Source of the DNA: CAKTOF01 sp964523945
Lineage (GTDB): Bacteria; Bacillota; Clostridia; Oscillospirales; Oscillospiraceae
Direction: 5' to 3'
Assembly (NCBI GenBank): GCA_964523945.1
Contig: CAZGBU010000083.1
Coordinates: forward strand, 1-9,497
DNA length: 9,497 nucleotides
Part shown: positions 1 to 6,966 of the stretch, piece after piece
Position numbering within the stretch: position 1 is the stretch's first letter
Layout of the letters: the number at the start of each line of letters is the position of its first letter
Made by a program: the position numbers and the translations under genes
The notes under the pieces: model-generated
Told to the model about the DNA's origin: nothing
What the model saw: the letters and a program-made list of their open reading frames with translations, nothing else
The model's database searches: none

Positions 1-84
1 TCAAGTAACACCAAGCAGGAAGCAGACGGTTACCCAGCTACTCCGTAAAATAAAAGGGAGACTGGCAGGATTGAGACCTTGCAC

Positions 85-534
85 ATGATACAACGGAGCA
101 TAAGACAAAACGATAAATTCCTATTTATTACGGGTGATAATATTTTAGTTGAAGATTTTTTTAACGAACTTAAAGAATATGCAAGGAGTACTTCGCATAT
201 TGAGAGCGTTATTATTGTAGGCTCTTATGCGAGAGGAACAAACAGAGAAAATTCAGATTTAGATATTGTTATCACCACATCGAATAAATCGGGAATGATT
301 TTAAATCAAGATTTCACCTCAAATTTTGGGAAGGTTTATAAACAACAGACTGAATATTACGGTGCTTGTACATCTATTCGTGTGTGGTACAAGGACGGAA
401 AAGAAGTAGAGTTTTGAATTGTAGAACCGTCATGGATTTCCATGCCCTTAGATACTGGGACGTATGAAGTTTTGTCCGATGGATATAAAATTGTCATAGA
501 TAAAAAAAGCAATTTTGAAGATCTTAAATTATAG
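85..534 (+). pseudogene. Nucleotidyltransferase-domain protein, interrupted by an in-frame TGA
   Basis: The reading frame from ATG 85 encodes a small polymerase-beta-type nucleotidyltransferase. The motif GSYARG (residues 46-51) followed by SDLD (57-60) supplies two metal-binding aspartates, D58 and D60, and E109 in KEVEF is a plausible third acidic residue. The frame stops at TGA 415-417 after 110 residues. It then continues in the same frame for 38 more codons to TAG 532-534, giving IVEPSWISMPLDTGTYEV and so on, which reads as the natural C-terminus. The joined length of about 149 residues suits small stand-alone members of this group. A single change from GGA (Gly) to TGA would explain the break. 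A TTG at 79 could also start the frame, but ATG 85 is preferred; the AGGA at 67-70 is rather distant. Codon use is strongly AT-rich, unlike the ATPase operon, which suggests horizontal origin. No HEPN or other toxin-antitoxin partner is visible. The substrate is unknown. The family call is firm; loss of function is inferred, since the first 110 residues could still be made. Confidence 0.75.
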
Positions 535-592
535 AATTCCTATTTTTGCGAAGGTAGAAAAGCCAGCCAAGCCGGTCAACGGTTAAGATGAA

Positions 593-608
593 CGGCGCAT
601 ACGCGCCG
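593..608. repeat. Small GC-rich hairpin
   Basis: CGGCGC (593-598) and GCGCCG (603-608) form a perfect 6-bp stem around the loop ATAC. It lies just downstream of the point where base composition changes from AT-rich to GC-rich, and 21 bases before the long terminator hairpin. It has no T-tract of its own. It could be an accessory structure of the termination region or a remnant of a mobile-element end; neither can be decided here. Confidence 0.4.
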
Positions 609-629
609 CCGATGCTCCTCCTCAAGACG

Positions 630-667
630 AACCTCCGCCGATCCATTATGGATCGGCGGAGGTTTTT
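630..667. terminator. Probable bidirectional rho-independent terminator
   Basis: A perfect 17-bp inverted repeat spans 630-664, with AACCTCCGCCGATCCAT on the left arm, one central T, and the exact complement on the right; in practice the innermost pairs open as the loop. On the plus strand it is followed by TTTTT (663-667). On the minus strand the last codon of subunit D ends only six bases before it, and the tail is TTCGTCTT, a weaker U-run. It therefore sits between two converging units: it ends the ATPase operon and, with the better U-tract, blocks plus-strand transcription from entering the operon antisense. Confidence 0.85.
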
Positions 668-670
668 CCC

Positions 671-1366
671 TTATGCCTGTGCGTCCCGTGCAGCCTGCCT
701 GGCCAGCCGTTTGGCTTCGGCCTTGGCGCGCTCCTCGGCAAGCATCATGTCTTTGACTTTCATCAGCCGCGACGTGGTGCCGCGCTCGTTTTCCTCAAGC
801 TTCATGCTGATATAGCGGATTTTTTCCTGGTATTGTGGGATCATCACATACTCAAGCGCGTTGACGCGCCGGCGCGTCTTTTCAATTTCAAGTGCCATCA
901 GCTGCGCAGCCTTTTCCACCTGCGCAAGCTCGAGCATGCTCTCCAACACCTGCGCAAGATTGTCGACCGCATCATCGAGATCGCCGGAGGTCTGCGCAAA
1001 GCCGTAGGGGTAAATCTCGGCCGGGTCGTCGTTTTTTGTCTGGAACGCATACTGCGGCAGTTCCACGCTCATCACATTTTTGTACGTCAGTTCCAGTTCG
1101 ACGGACTGCTTCGGGTAGCTGAGCGCCTGCTCGAGCATTTCCGGACTCATCACTGCTGCCGCCACAGTGAACGAATTGTGCACGCGCGTAAGCGCCTGCT
1201 CAACGTCCTCCCGCAGCTGGCGGTTGCGTCGGACCAGGTCGAGAAACTGGCGCATCAGCTCGTCGCGCTTGTCCTTGAGCAGCTTATGGCCCCGCTGGGC
1301 CGTTTTCAGGCGCGCCTTGAGCTTCTGCATCTCCATTCTGGTCGGATTGATGGTGGTGGATGCCAA
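671..1366 (-). CDS. ntpD: V-type ATPase subunit D (central stalk)
   Basis: This is the 231-residue rotor shaft subunit, which sits inside the A3B3 hexamer and with F transmits rotation to the membrane ring. Family marks are the N-terminal INPTRMEMQKLKARLKTAQ (6-24), the adjacent basic GHKLLKDKRDELM, a central globular segment, and EKTRRRVNALEYVMIP (162-177), followed by a long coiled-coil C-terminal helix. The C-terminal 25 residues are rich in Ala, Arg and Lys. The start is taken as TTG at 1364-1366, because the conserved NPTRM block lies before the first ATG (1336) and an AGGGG ribosome binding site stands nine bases upstream. The gene begins six bases after the stop of B, whose TGA lies inside this Shine-Dalgarno region, so translation is probably coupled. 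It is the last gene of the operon and ends six bases before the terminator hairpin. Confidence 0.95.
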   Translation of the reverse strand: MASTTINPTRMEMQKLKARLKTAQRGHKLLKDKRDELMRQFLDLVRRNRQLREDVEQALTRVHNSFTVAAAVMSPEMLEQALSYPKQSVELELTYKNVMSVELPQYAFQTKNDDPAEIYPYGFAQTSGDLDDAVDNLAQVLESMLELAQVEKAAQLMALEIEKTRRRVNALEYVMIPQYQEKIRYISMKLEENERGTTSRLMKVKDMMLAEERAKAEAKRLARQAARDAQA

Positions 1367-1381
1367 GAGTCCTCACCCCTT
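1367..1381 (-). promoter_or_regulatory. Ribosome binding site that decides the TTG start of subunit D
   Basis: On the minus strand the bases before TTG 1366 read AAGGGGTGAGGACTC. AAGGGGTGA resembles the AAGGAGGTGA consensus, with a usable spacing, and contains the TGA stop codon of subunit B. No comparable site precedes the next in-frame ATG at 1336. Confidence 0.65.
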
Positions 1382-2749
1382 TTCGGGATAATATTGCGCG
1401 ATATATTCGGGCTTGATCCGCTTGAGCTCGGACTTTGGGAGGATGGACAGCAGCTCCCAGCCGAGGTCGAGTGTCTGCTCAATCGTGCGATCGGTGTCGG
1501 TTCCCTGGCCAACATAGCGCTGCTCAAATTCGGTGGCGAACTTGGCGTAGAGCTTGTCGGTCTCGGACAGTGCGGCTTCGCCGAGAATCGTCATCAGCTC
1601 AGCGGCGTCCTTGCCGGCGGAATAGGCGGCGAAGAGCTGGTTGAGCACGCCGGAGTGGTCCGCGCGCGTCTTACCCTCGCCAATGCCCTTGTCCTTCAGG
1701 CGCGAGAGCGACGGCAGCACGTCGATCGGCGGGCTGATGTTCCGGCGGTACAGATCGCGCGAGAGGATGATCTGACCCTCGGTGATATAACCCGTCAGGT
1801 CGGGGATCGGATGCGTCTTATCGTCCTCCGGCATGGTCAGGATGGGGATCAGCGTGATCGAGCCGGGCTTGCCGACGCGGCGGCCGGCGCGCTCGTACAT
1901 CGTCGCAAGGTCGGTGTACATGTAGCCCGGGTAGCCGCGGCGGCTCGGCACTTCCTTGCGCGCGGCGGAAACCTCGCGCAGCGCTTCGGCGTAGTTCGTA
2001 ATATCGGTCAGGATGACCAGCACATGCATATCTTTTTCAAATGCCAGATACTCTGCGCAGGTGAGCGCCATGCGCGGCGTCGCGATCCGCTCGATGGCCG
2101 GATCATTGGCGAGGTTGGTGAACAGCACTGTGCGGTCGATGGCGCCGGTGCGCCGGAAGTCCTGCACGAAAAACTCCGCTTCTTCGAACGTGATGCCGAT
2201 GGCGGCAAAGACGACGGCAAAATTTGCTTCGCTGCCGCGCACCTTGGCCTGACGCGTAATCTGCGCGGCGAGCTGCGCATGCGGCAGGCCGGAGCCGGAA
2301 AAGATCGGAAGCTTTTGCCCGCGCACGAGCGTGTTCAGCCCGTCAATGGCGGATACGCCGGTCTGAATGAACTCATTCGGATAGTCGCGCGCAGCCGGGT
2401 TCATTGGCAGACCGTTGATGTCGAGAAACTGCTCGGGCAGAATGGGCGGGCCGCCGTCAATCGGGTTGCCGAGCCCGTCAAATACGCGGCCGAGCATGTC
2501 GCCCGACACGCCAAGTTCAAGTGGATGTCCAAGAAAGCGCACTTTCGAGCCAGCCATATTGATGCCGGTGGAGCTGTCATAGAGCTGGACAACGGCGTCG
2601 GAACCGTCAATCTCAAGCACCTTGCACCGGCGCAGCTCGCCGTTCGGCAACTCGATCTCGCCGAGCTCGTCGTAGGTGACGCCCTCGACGCCGCGCACCA
2701 CCATCAGCGGGCCGGAGATCTCACTGATGGTCTGGTATTCCTTAATCAT
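1373..2749 (-). CDS. ntpB: V-type ATPase subunit B (non-catalytic)
   Basis: This is the 458-residue B subunit, which alternates with A in the soluble hexamer; the length is that of E. hirae NtpB. The nucleotide-binding P-loop is degenerate, as expected for B: FSGSGLPHAQL (150-160) lacks the GKT signature. SLSRL carries R350, matching the arginine finger that B contributes to the A active site. Other conserved blocks include IQTGVSAIDGLNTLVRGQKL (128-147), FFVQDFRRTG (193-202) and GYPGYMYTDLATMYERAGR (272-290). The start is ATG 2747-2749 (MIKEYQTISEISGPL), the usual family N-terminus, preceded by AGGTG at six bases. The TTG 24 bases further upstream would add atypical residues. The start overlaps the stop of A by eight bases in the string ATGATTAA, which points to translational coupling and fits the 3:3 A:B stoichiometry. 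Confidence 0.97.
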   Translation of the reverse strand: MIKEYQTISEISGPLMVVRGVEGVTYDELGEIELPNGELRRCKVLEIDGSDAVVQLYDSSTGINMAGSKVRFLGHPLELGVSGDMLGRVFDGLGNPIDGGPPILPEQFLDINGLPMNPAARDYPNEFIQTGVSAIDGLNTLVRGQKLPIFSGSGLPHAQLAAQITRQAKVRGSEANFAVVFAAIGITFEEAEFFVQDFRRTGAIDRTVLFTNLANDPAIERIATPRMALTCAEYLAFEKDMHVLVILTDITNYAEALREVSAARKEVPSRRGYPGYMYTDLATMYERAGRRVGKPGSITLIPILTMPEDDKTHPIPDLTGYITEGQIILSRDLYRRNISPPIDVLPSLSRLKDKGIGEGKTRADHSGVLNQLFAAYSAGKDAAELMTILGEAALSETDKLYAKFATEFEQRYVGQGTDTDRTIEQTLDLGWELLSILPKSELKRIKPEYIAQYYPEKG

Positions 2750-4508
2750 CTTCCGCACCTGCCTTTGCTGCAATTTCGTGGATGGCAGCGGCCATCGCCT
2801 GCTCTATGTCGGCATAGACCTGCTGATATGCGTCGTCCGGCACGCTCTTCGCGCGGCCAATGCGTTCGCGCTCGGGGATGGCGGCGAGATCCTCAACAGC
2901 CGCGCCGTGTGTGATGGCAGTCCGGCACAGCTCGTCGTATTTGAGGATGAGCGAAAGCAGCCGGTACTGCCGGTCAAGCGAGGAGAACCAGTCGATTTCC
3001 ACGAAGCCATTCTGCTGCAAAAAGTCCTCACGAATCATTTTGGCAGTTTCGAGCGTGAGCTGATCCTCCGGACCAAGTGAGTCGCGGCCGACCATCTTGA
3101 CAATCTCCTCAAGCTCGGATTCCTCCTGGAGGATTTCCATTGCGAGATTGCGGTGCGTCATCCAGTTTGGGTTGACGTTCGCCTCCAGCCATGGCTGGAG
3201 CGTATCGGTATACAGGCTGTAGGAGTTCAGCCAGTTGATGGCGGGGAAGTGGCGCGCGTAAGCCAGTGCGCTGTCGAGCCCCCAGAAGACCTTGGCAATG
3301 CGCATGGTGGCCTGTGAGACCGGCTCGGAGGTGTCGCCGCCGGCCGGTGAGACAGCGCCGATGGCTGTCAGGCTGCCGTAGCGCCCCTCAGCGCCGAGGC
3401 ATTTGACGCAGCCAGCGCGCTCGTAGAACTGCGCCAGACGCGAGGCGAGATATGCGGGATACCCCTCCTCGCCGGGCATTTCCTGAAGCCGGCCGGACAT
3501 CTCGCGCAGTGCCTCGGCCCAACGTGAAGTGGAGTCGGCGATGACCGCTACGTCGTAGCCCATATCGCGGAAATACTCCGCGATGGTGATGCCGGTATAA
3601 ATGGATGCCTCGCGCGCTGCAACGGGCATATCGGAGGTGTTTGCGATGAGCACGGTGCGTTTCATAATCGAGTCGCCGGTGCGCGGGTCGATCAGCTCCG
3701 GAAACTCATGCAGCACGTCGGTCATCTCGTTGCCGCGTTCGCCGCAGCCGATGTAGACGACAAGGTCGACATCGGACCACTTGGCAATCTGGTGCTGGAT
3801 GACGGTTTTGCCGGAACCGAACGGACCGGGCACACAGGCCGTGCCGCCCTTGGCAACGGGGAACATGGTATCGATGACGCGCTGCCCCGTCTCGAGCGGC
3901 TTTTCCGGGTAGAGCTTGGTCTGGTACGGCCGCCCGGCGCGTACGCCCCAGCGCTGGAGCATTGTCAGCTCGGTGCCGTCTTCCAGGACACAGACGGTGT
4001 CGGTCACGGTGAACGAGCCGGAGCGGATCTCCTTAACGGTCCCGCTGATGCCGACAGGAACCATGATTTTATGCAGAAGAATCTTTGTCTCGGGTACGGT
4101 GCCGATGACGTCGCCGGCGACAACCTGGTCGCCGGGCTGCACGGTGGCCGTAAAGTCCCACTTTTTCTCGCGGTCGAGCGCCGGTACATCGACGCCGCGC
4201 GTGATGGTGTGTCCGGTCAGCGCCATGATCTTCTCGAGCGGGCGCTGGATGCCGTCGTAGATCTGCGAGATCATGCCGGGACCAAGCTCGACCGACAGCG
4301 GCGCGCCGGTCGTCTCGACCGCGGCGCCCGGCCCAAGCCCGGACGTCTCTTCATAGACCTGAATCGAGGCGCTGTCCCCGCGCATTTCGATGACCTCGCC
4401 GACCAGACGGTCTTTTCCGACGCGGACAACATCGTACATACTGGCTTCACTCAGGCCCTCGGCGACGACGAGCGGGCCGGAGACCTTTGTGATGGTGCCT
4501 GTTGCCAT
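2742..4508 (-). CDS. ntpA: V-type ATPase subunit A (catalytic)
   Basis: This is the 588-residue catalytic subunit, which hydrolyses (or in reverse makes) ATP in the A3B3 head. Domains in order are an N-terminal beta barrel (about 1-70), the A-specific non-homologous insertion (about 110-190), the nucleotide-binding core, and a helical C-terminus. Walker A is GPFGSGKT (228-235, K234). The catalytic glutamate is E257 in GCGERGNE (254-261). Walker B is DVAVIADSTSRW (319-330), and GEEGYPAYLASRLAQFYERAG (346-366) is the conserved adjacent block. The start ATG 4508 is preceded by an AAAAGGA site at nine bases. A gap of 35 bases separates it from F, the largest spacing in the operon, so A may initiate independently. 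It overlaps B by eight bases. No defect is visible. Confidence 0.98.
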   Translation of the reverse strand: MATGTITKVSGPLVVAEGLSEASMYDVVRVGKDRLVGEVIEMRGDSASIQVYEETSGLGPGAAVETTGAPLSVELGPGMISQIYDGIQRPLEKIMALTGHTITRGVDVPALDREKKWDFTATVQPGDQVVAGDVIGTVPETKILLHKIMVPVGISGTVKEIRSGSFTVTDTVCVLEDGTELTMLQRWGVRAGRPYQTKLYPEKPLETGQRVIDTMFPVAKGGTACVPGPFGSGKTVIQHQIAKWSDVDLVVYIGCGERGNEMTDVLHEFPELIDPRTGDSIMKRTVLIANTSDMPVAAREASIYTGITIAEYFRDMGYDVAVIADSTSRWAEALREMSGRLQEMPGEEGYPAYLASRLAQFYERAGCVKCLGAEGRYGSLTAIGAVSPAGGDTSEPVSQATMRIAKVFWGLDSALAYARHFPAINWLNSYSLYTDTLQPWLEANVNPNWMTHRNLAMEILQEESELEEIVKMVGRDSLGPEDQLTLETAKMIREDFLQQNGFVEIDWFSSLDRQYRLLSLILKYDELCRTAITHGAAVEDLAAIPERERIGRAKSVPDDAYQQVYADIEQAMAAAIHEIAAKAGAEDD

Positions 4509-4543
4509 GTGAATCAGTCCTTTTCTACAGTTTCAGGGGTTCC

Positions 4544-4852
4544 CTAGAGGATGTCCGCGCCAACGGCCCGCACAACAGAGCTTTGCAGCGCCGTTGCGCC
4601 GAGGCCGAGCGAACCTGCTTTGCCGGGGATCAGGATAATCGCCGGCGTCGCCTTGTCCTGATAGCGCAAAATATCTTCGTAGAACTGCCCGGCGAGCTGC
4701 TCAGTGATATAGATGACCGCATAGTCGCTCTTGGCCAGCCGGTGCAGCGTACGCCGCGCCTCGACCGGGTCTTCCTCCGGGAAGACCTCCAGGCCAAGTG
4801 CCTTAAAGCCGAGAATGCTGTCACGGTCACCCATAACGGCTATTTTATACAT
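4544..4852 (-). CDS. ntpG: V-type ATPase subunit F (central stalk; NtpG in E. hirae)
   Basis: This 102-residue Rossmann-like protein binds subunit D in the central rotor. The N-terminus MYKIAVMGDRDSILGFKALG (1-20) and the glycine-rich IPGKAGSLGLG (75-85) are characteristic of the F family. The start is taken as ATG 4850-4852, which gives the standard N-terminus; a GTG at 4859-4861 would add three residues and cannot be excluded. The ATG overlaps the stop of C by eight bases in ATGTATAA, the same geometry as the A-B junction, and no good Shine-Dalgarno site precedes it, so translation probably depends on ribosomes finishing C. Confidence 0.95.
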   Translation of the reverse strand: MYKIAVMGDRDSILGFKALGLEVFPEEDPVEARRTLHRLAKSDYAVIYITEQLAGQFYEDILRYQDKATPAIILIPGKAGSLGLGATALQSSVVRAVGADIL

Positions 4853-5840
4853 ACGCTTCACGCAGCCTTTCCCGGATCGAATCGGCCGGTACGCCGGCCA
4901 TTCGGCCCGACAGGATGATACGTGCCGCGGTGAGCTCGCTCTCTTTTGCGGCGATATAGGCGATCAGCACGCTGTCGCCGAACGGCGTCAGCCGCGCACG
5001 GCGCAGATACTGCCCGAGCGCGTCGTCGCATGCTTTTTCAAAGGCAGTCATGCGGCCGCCGTGTGCGGCCTGATCGCCCAGCTCAGCCGCGGGGCGGAGC
5101 ACCGATCCGGCGAACAGCGGGGCGAATGGGCCGCCTGCTGAAAATGCACCGGCAAACGCACCCTCGGAAACGGTCCCGCCCGGAACGAGCGCCAGCCGGA
5201 AGAAGTCCGCATCCTTTTCCATGCGGGCTGCGCGCACGGCGCTGCGCAGATTGGTGCTGTCAATGGTGTTGCGTACATAGTCCAGTAAAAACCGGCTGCC
5301 GGAGCGCTCAGCGGCCGCAAGCACCTCCCCGTAGTAGGCGCGGTCGAGCAGAAAATCGCTGCGCTGTGGGTCGCCTGTCTCGCCAAGCACGCGCTGCGCC
5401 TCAGCCACCGCGCGGGCGAGAGCGTCCGGCAGGCGGCTCAGTGTCCCCGCCGTGATGGCGGCGGCCAGCGCGTGCGCGGGGATACGACCGGCATCGATCA
5501 GCATGTGCATGCCGTCGGTACCGGTGGCGATGGCCTTGAGCATGGATTTGGCGTTGTGGTAGTCGTATTTGATCCGGAATACATCAATGATAGCGGCATT
5601 TGGCGAGAGAGAGGCCAACTCGGCAAAGGTGCGCTCGCGCTCAGCACTGAGCGCTGCGTCGAGTGCACCAAGAGACGCGATTTCCGGGAACCCGCATTCG
5701 ACAAGCACCTTCATCGCCTCGGCATCAGAGCGGGCGTCGATCATGCGCTCCATACGCTCACGGGTCAGCAGACGGTTCTCCAGCGCGCGGATGCGCGCGG
5801 AAATAAACAGATAGTCGGTGTCTTTGATTCGCTTCTTCAT
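4845..5840 (-). CDS. ntpC: V-type ATPase subunit C (rotor socket, V0 subunit d family)
   Basis: This is the 331-residue funnel-shaped, alpha-helical subunit that docks the D-F central stalk onto the proteolipid ring. Visible family features are the N-terminal YLFISARIRALENRLLT (10-26), KYDYHNAKSMLKA at about 90-102, and a C-terminus ESELTAARIILSGRMAG followed by a short tail ending RERLREAYV. The three helical-bundle repeats expected of the family are plausible but diverged and alanine-rich. The start ATG 5840 has a perfect AAGGAGG (5853-5859) twelve bases upstream, which overlaps the stop codon of E. The 3' end overlaps F by eight bases. There is no signal peptide or membrane segment, consistent with a cytoplasmic-side subunit. 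Confidence 0.95.
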   Translation of the reverse strand: MKKRIKDTDYLFISARIRALENRLLTRERMERMIDARSDAEAMKVLVECGFPEIASLGALDAALSAERERTFAELASLSPNAAIIDVFRIKYDYHNAKSMLKAIATGTDGMHMLIDAGRIPAHALAAAITAGTLSRLPDALARAVAEAQRVLGETGDPQRSDFLLDRAYYGEVLAAAERSGSRFLLDYVRNTIDSTNLRSAVRAARMEKDADFFRLALVPGGTVSEGAFAGAFSAGGPFAPLFAGSVLRPAAELGDQAAHGGRMTAFEKACDDALGQYLRRARLTPFGDSVLIAYIAAKESELTAARIILSGRMAGVPADSIRERLREAYV

Positions 5841-5858
5841 GTGAGGAGCAGCCCTCCT

Positions 5859-6458
5859 TCACTCAAACAGGACCCTGGCCGCTTCGGCGGCGTGCCGCTC
5901 ACGCAGCAGCCGCAGGATGGTCTCAAAGGAACAGTTGTTCTCGACCGGCCCGCTTTTGACGTAGAGACCGCCGCGGATGTCACGCGAAAGCGTCGACAGG
6001 GTCAGGCTGGCTTCGCGCCCAGCTGCCTCGAGCGCCTTGTTGGCCTCTACGACGACACGCTTGCCATAGCGGGCGCGATCGCGCGGGGAGAAGACCAGCT
6101 CTTCCCGACCGGTGGAGCAGCCGTTCACAGCCAGGCGGATGAGCAGCGTGCACATCTCCTCTTCCGGCAGCGCGCATAGACACGCAAGCGCCTGACGGAA
6201 TGCCTCGTCCAGCAGTTCCTGCCGGGTTTGAAGCAGTGCATTGCGATGCGCGCGCGCATCGGCGCTGGACATCCGGTCAAGGTGACTCTGTGCGGCGAGC
6301 TTACCATTGGAGAGCGTGGTGAAATATGCCTGCTGGGCCACGCGTGCATAGCCGTCGCGGATACTCCGGACCTGCTCGTCCGTGCGGACGGCCAGAGCCT
6401 GGATCTCCTGCTCGGCGTCCGACTCAATCCGGGCGGTGATTTTTTCAATCCCGTTCAT
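5859..6458 (-). CDS. ntpE: V-type ATPase subunit E (peripheral stalk)
   Basis: This 199-residue peripheral stalk subunit pairs with the small H/G subunit to hold the A3B3 head against rotation. The N-terminal half (about 1-110) is a long charged helix suited to a right-handed coiled coil with H. The C-terminal globular domain carries the hallmark GGLYVKSGPVENNCSFETIL (163-182). The start is ATG 6458, seven bases from a GGGAGG site. The intergenic distance from K is 16 bases and to C 18 bases. Sequence conservation in the helix is low, as is usual for this subunit, but the C-terminal motif makes the call secure. Confidence 0.93.
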   Translation of the reverse strand: MNGIEKITARIESDAEQEIQALAVRTDEQVRSIRDGYARVAQQAYFTTLSNGKLAAQSHLDRMSSADARAHRNALLQTRQELLDEAFRQALACLCALPEEEMCTLLIRLAVNGCSTGREELVFSPRDRARYGKRVVVEANKALEAAGREASLTLSTLSRDIRGGLYVKSGPVENNCSFETILRLLRERHAAEAARVLFE

Positions 6459-6474
6459 CTCGCATCCTCCCGGC

Positions 6475-6966
6475 TCACAGGCCGTTGATCATCAGGAACG
6501 AGGCCAGCAGGCACAAAATCGCGTAAAATTCAACGATGACGCAGAACAGGATGCCTTTTGACCAGTCATCCGGTTTTTTGGCCAGAATACCGATGGACGC
6601 AGCGGCGACACGGCCCTGCGCCGGCGCGCTGATCAGCTCGCCAAGTGCGACAGGAAGGCAGGCAAACAGGTACTGGCAGCCTTGTGCGACGGTCAGCTGC
6701 GACAGATTGCCGGACAGCAGGCCGAGCTTGTTGGCGACCAAAAACCAGGCGACAAGACCATACAGGCCCTGCGTGCCGGGCAGTACCTGCAGGATCAGCG
6801 TCTTGCCGAATTTGGAAGGATCCTCCGAGACGACGCCCGCAGCGGCCTCACCGGCGATACCGGTGCCCTTTGCCGAGCCGACACAGGCCAGCCCAACGGC
6901 AAGTCCTGCGCCGAGCAGCGCGATGGCCAGACCGCCGAACGATTCAAACAGGTTGACGAGATTCAT
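6475..6966 (-). CDS. ntpK: V-type ATPase subunit K (16-kDa proteolipid, ion-binding ring)
   Basis: This 163-residue membrane proteolipid has four predicted membrane helices, arranged as two duplicated hairpins (about 10-33, 55-80, 92-115 and 138-161); several copies form the rotating ring. Duplication is visible in the matched segments GSAKGTG with EAAAGVVSEDP and APAQGRVAAAS with ILAKKPDD. Ion-site residues correspond to E. hirae NtpK: L62, T65 and Q66 in VLPGTQGLYG, Q117 in APAQGRV, and E146 in VEFYAIL. This set is the Na+-binding pattern. The first hairpin lacks the carboxylate in the equivalent helix, as in NtpK. The start ATG 6966 begins the classic N-terminus and has a perfect AAGGAGG nine bases upstream. 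It overlaps the end of subunit I by 23 bases. The reading frame remains open upstream of this ATG, but that part is only a shadow of subunit I. Confidence 0.97.
   Translation of the reverse strand: MNLVNLFESFGGLAIALLGAGLAVGLACVGSAKGTGIAGEAAAGVVSEDPSKFGKTLILQVLPGTQGLYGLVAWFLVANKLGLLSGNLSQLTVAQGCQYLFACLPVALGELISAPAQGRVAAASIGILAKKPDDWSKGILFCVIVEFYAILCLLASFLMINGL

Noticed and set aside
1..84. Short minus-strand frame ending in TGA at 1-3 (reading ASLPFILRSSWVTVCFLLG)
   Set aside because: It is about 30 codons, overlaps the 5' flank of the nucleotidyltransferase, and has no identifiable start signal. It may be a fragment of a repeated element but cannot be supported here. I see nothing else certain in 1-84.
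415..417. TGA read as glycine (altered code) or selenocysteine
   Set aside because: Five ATPase genes (H, I, K, E and B) end in TGA with properly spaced downstream starts, so the code is standard. I saw no evidence for a selenocysteine insertion signal.
79..534. MNT/HEPN-type toxin-antitoxin module
   Set aside because: The nucleotidyltransferase has a GSxxxG...SDxD core, but no HEPN-like partner gene is adjacent within the window.
833..2914. Long plus-strand open frame of 693 codons antisense to subunits D, B and A
   Set aside because: It lies opposite three clearly conserved ATPase genes, has no recognisable domain, and has a His/Arg-rich composition typical of antisense frames in GC-rich DNA.
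3708..4547. Plus-strand open frame of 279 codons antisense to subunit A
   Set aside because: It is fully shadowed by the catalytic subunit gene, with no ribosome binding site or recognisable motif.
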